Assembly (NCBI GenBank): GCA_937965795.1
Contig: CALCMD010000075.1
Span: forward strand, 1-56,033
Source of the DNA: an uncultured Lachnospiraceae bacterium
GTDB taxonomy: Bacteria > Bacillota > Clostridia > Lachnospirales > Lachnospiraceae
Reading direction: 5' to 3'
DNA length: 56,033 nt
The position numbers and the translations under genes are program-made. The stretch's first letter is position 1. Each line of letters starts with the position of its first letter. Below, in pieces: positions 53,908 through 56,033 of the stretch. Under the pieces are notes generated by a model. The model was not told the DNA's origin and ran no database searches. It worked only from the letters and a program-made list of their open reading frames with translations.

Positions 53908-55825
53908 CAGCGATGCCAGTTTAAGAAAGGCATTGACTACACAGAGAAATAAAGAAAGGAAGGAAATTTATATGAGAAAATCAAACTTAAAAACAAGGCT
54001 GATGGCGATATTGTTGACGCTGTGTATGGCATTGACATTTATGCCGACAACTTCTTTTGCGGAAGGGACAAATGAAATCACAACTGTTGATATCGGAAAT
54101 GTCTGGGAGAATCTTGATGCAACACAGCCTGTGGCATTTACGGCAGAAGTCAATCCGAATAATAGTGAATGTACCGGGAAAATGGAAATTACGGAGGAAC
54201 AGTGGATACCTGATGATGATGCAGTGAATGCCTCTGCAATTAAAAGCACAGACGTAAATGCCCCAACTCCACAGGCAGGGGTATGTTATTGGTATAGTGT
54301 GACACTGACGGCATCGGAGAACTATATATTTTCGGATTCATTTCGAAATGAGAATGATGGATTGGGAAGCGTTCATGCGATTCATGATGGAACGGAATTT
54401 GCTTTCAATGGCACTGACTATATGCAGAAGATAACAGTTAGTGATGATAAAAAGACGCTCACAATAAGCACTTTGTTTGGCGTTGTGGCTGTTGGTGACA
54501 GCTCGGAGGATGATTATGTAATTAACGAACTTGTAATCGTTGGTTCAACGGTATCCTATAAAGTTGGCGAAACCCCAAAGGCAACCGCTGTACAGGGAAA
54601 TGCTTCGAATTATACTTTCTATGAAAAGTGGGAGGAGATGCAGCAGACGGAAAACGGGATGGAGCCAGTGGCGTTTTGGTATTCGGATACTGAGGAGATG
54701 AGCAAGGTTTCCGACGATAAGAAAATTACTGTTTTTGAGGAGGGCAAAACATATTTATATAGCGTTGTCGCACGGACAAATGATAATTACACCTTTGCCT
54801 CCAGCGATAATCTTCAGGTAACCCTTGATGGGGTTAAAATCAGTTATGTGTATGTTAGTGAGTGGGGAACGTTCGTTGAGATTACAGGTCAATTCATAAC
54901 ACCAAAAATGCCAATTAAAAAGGCTGATATTGACGGTGCTACACTTACCTTCAAGGCAGGAGATGCCGTTGTATTCACTGCACAGAAAAGTGGAGATAAT
55001 GCAGAAAAATTCAATATTGAAAGCGAAAGCTGGTTTCAGAACCCCAAGGCAGGAGGACTCCCCGAAGCGGTGGCGAGTAATATACCAAGCACACAGCCGT
55101 ATTTCACAAATTTCCAGAACGGCAAGGAATATCAGTATTGTATTGAACTTACCCCTGCTGATGGATATTATTTTGCAGAGGATGTTACCGTAACATTGAA
55201 TGGAAGGACGACAGGATTTACTGCTGATGTTTATTATGGTATTAATGATTTTAATGGAGTCACGATTACTTCTACAGAATTGTTAAAGCCACAGGGCAGC
55301 GAAAAACTGAATGCATCTAATGTCAGCTTGTCTGCTACTTCCTACACTTATAATGGGAAAGTAAAGAAACCGTCTGTTACGGTAAAGGATGATAAAGGGA
55401 AAAAGGTCAGCTCGGCATATTATACCGTTTCTTATGCAAAAGGGTGTAAAAATGTCGGAACTTATGCTGTAACAGTAAAATTCAAAGGAAATTACAGTGG
55501 AACAGTCAGGAAAATCTTTACTATCAAGCCGAAATCAACCAGTATATCCAAGCTGACAGCAGGCAGGAAGAAGTTTACGGTTAAGTGGAAGAAACAGGAA
55601 ACACAAACAACAGGCTATCAGATTCAGCGTAGTACTTCTTCAAAATTTAAAAATGCAAAAACTGTAACGGTATCAAAGAATAAGACAACAGGCAAGACTG
55701 TTTCAAAGTTAAAGGCGAAGAAGAAATATTATGTAAGAATCCGTACATACAAAACAGTTAAGGCAGGCGGAAAATCTACAAAAATATATTCTTCATGGAG
55801 CAAAGCGAAGACTGTGAAAGTGAAG
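53392..55825 (+). repeat. Duplicated 513-bp C-terminal coding domain
   Basis: Positions 53392-53904 and 55313-55825 are near identical in DNA and protein, while the parts of the two genes before them are unrelated. This is domain duplication kept similar by recent copying or gene conversion. Confidence 0.85.
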
Positions 55826-55828
55826 TGA
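53972..55828 (+). CDS. Secreted protein, paralogue sharing the C-terminal domains
   Basis: 618 residues from ATG at 53972 (AAAGGAAGGAAATTTAT upstream; the TTG at 53933 is not supported). A signal peptide of about 30 residues ends in SFA. The N-terminal 415 residues contain repeated beta-sandwich-like units (a KAT and YTF-rich pattern, ANDNYTFASSDN, ADGYYFAEDV) unlike the neighbour. The last 171 residues are almost identical to those of the upstream gene, with about nine differences. It lies 64 bases after it, in one operon. No anchor is seen. Confidence 0.85.
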   Translation: MRKSNLKTRLMAILLTLCMALTFMPTTSFAEGTNEITTVDIGNVWENLDATQPVAFTAEVNPNNSECTGKMEITEEQWIPDDDAVNASAIKSTDVNAPTPQAGVCYWYSVTLTASENYIFSDSFRNENDGLGSVHAIHDGTEFAFNGTDYMQKITVSDDKKTLTISTLFGVVAVGDSSEDDYVINELVIVGSTVSYKVGETPKATAVQGNASNYTFYEKWEEMQQTENGMEPVAFWYSDTEEMSKVSDDKKITVFEEGKTYLYSVVARTNDNYTFASSDNLQVTLDGVKISYVYVSEWGTFVEITGQFITPKMPIKKADIDGATLTFKAGDAVVFTAQKSGDNAEKFNIESESWFQNPKAGGLPEAVASNIPSTQPYFTNFQNGKEYQYCIELTPADGYYFAEDVTVTLNGRTTGFTADVYYGINDFNGVTITSTELLKPQGSEKLNASNVSLSATSYTYNGKVKKPSVTVKDDKGKKVSSAYYTVSYAKGCKNVGTYAVTVKFKGNYSGTVRKIFTIKPKSTSISKLTAGRKKFTVKWKKQETQTTGYQIQRSTSSKFKNAKTVTVSKNKTTGKTVSKLKAKKKYYVRIRTYKTVKAGGKSTKIYSSWSKAKTVKVK

Positions 55829-55879
55829 TGTAGAATTTATGCTTTTCGGAAAAAAGTAAATCTTGTTACATATAAAAAG

Positions 55880-56000
55880 AAAATCACAACACCGAAAGGT
55901 GTGATGCTTGTTAAGTTGGTGAACCGTCGTGTACCGAACGGTACGCACGGTGGTGTGAGAGGTCGGGAGTGTCGCAAGATAACTGATTAGTCAGTTATGG
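55880..56000 (+). ncRNA. Group II intron domain V/VI-like RNA segment
   Basis: The stretch at 55919-55963 (GTGAACCGTCGTGTACC, then GAAC, GGTACGCACGGTGGTG, then TGAGAGG) closely resembles the 3' catalytic domain V of bacterial group II introns. An upper 7-pair helix, a two-base AC bulge and a lower helix are all possible. A hairpin with GAAA loop (ACACC/GGTGT, 55889-55904) lies before it and a perfect 8-pair hairpin ATAACTGA/TCAGTTAT (55979-55998) after it. No intron-encoded reverse transcriptase or 5' intron end is present, so this is a fragment or a reused element. Confidence 0.55.
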
Positions 56001-56022
56001 AGCGAGGCTCCCTCGCTTTTTA
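56001..56022 (+). terminator. Rho-independent terminator at the window end
   Basis: AGCGAGG (56001-56007) pairs with CCTCGCT (56011-56017) across a 3-base loop, followed by TTTTATT. It ends the secreted-protein operon, or the intron-like RNA. Confidence 0.85.
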
Positions 56023-56033
56023 TTAAAAATAGA

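Noticed and set aside
1..56033. tRNA or rRNA genes, plasmid replication or conjugation genes
   Set aside because: I read the intergenic regions for these and saw no cloverleaf, rRNA-like segment, relaxase or replication initiator. A dedicated search could still find a small RNA that I missed.

Overview
The window reads as a chromosome segment from a Gram-positive anaerobe of the Clostridia, most likely a gut Lachnospiraceae. The reasons are strong AGGAGG-type ribosome binding sites throughout, a YerC/YecD-type TrpR-like regulator, a DUF1836 protein, PcrA with a C-terminal Tudor-like tail, RlmD, and a Cys-rich RiPP of the ACGX type. I saw no tRNA, rRNA, CRISPR array or plasmid replication gene. 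Species cannot be fixed from the sequence alone.

Region 1 (1-10.1 kb) looks like core genome with GC-richer coding: a secreted camelysin/TasA-like protein, LacZ-type beta-galactosidase, a PHP-domain phosphatase, YerC under a palindrome-bearing promoter, a DUF1836 protein, PcrA helicase, a small acidic membrane protein and RlmD.

Region 2 (10.1-25.6 kb) is an AT-rich defence island placed directly after rlmD. It opens with a truncated phosphoesterase and a deleted DUF1016 nuclease. It then carries a complete type I restriction-modification system (hsdM, hsdS, hsdR). The specificity gene is built for switching: a second hsdS is split into an N-half on the plus strand and a C-half on the minus strand, a tyrosine recombinase lies between the two sets, and four copies of one 14-bp sequence sit at the half-gene boundaries in the orientations needed for inversion. 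A PIN nuclease inside the operon and a large superfamily 1 helicase behind an Mrr-like nuclease are each broken by one in-frame stop codon.

Region 3 (25.6-30.4 kb) is the most unusual part. A divergent HxlR regulator with an N-terminal Cys faces a tightly packed operon: a repeat-bearing Cys-rich precursor peptide, a radical SAM/SPASM maturase, a nitroreductase, a flavin-type oxidase fused to a ferredoxin, a zinc-type macrodomain ADP-ribosylhydrolase and a class M-like sirtuin (SirTM). Precursor, maturase, redox enzymes and an ADP-ribosylation pair therefore appear to be one transcription unit.

Region 4 (30.4-50 kb) is a mosaic of transport, stress and regulatory genes: a ZIP metal transporter behind tandem operator-like dyads, three MATE efflux pumps with different regulators, an AraC/GyrI-like protein, a tocopherol-cyclase-like protein, a WYL-ClbS-GyrI-TfoX_N operon that looks like protection from cyclopropane genotoxins, a radical SAM protein, an AraC-EamA-DUF2000 operon, and a MocR regulator with a HisC relic.

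Region 5 (50-56 kb) has a large XRE regulator divergent from two secreted proteins that share a nearly identical 171-residue C-terminus. A group II intron domain V-like RNA element and a terminator follow.
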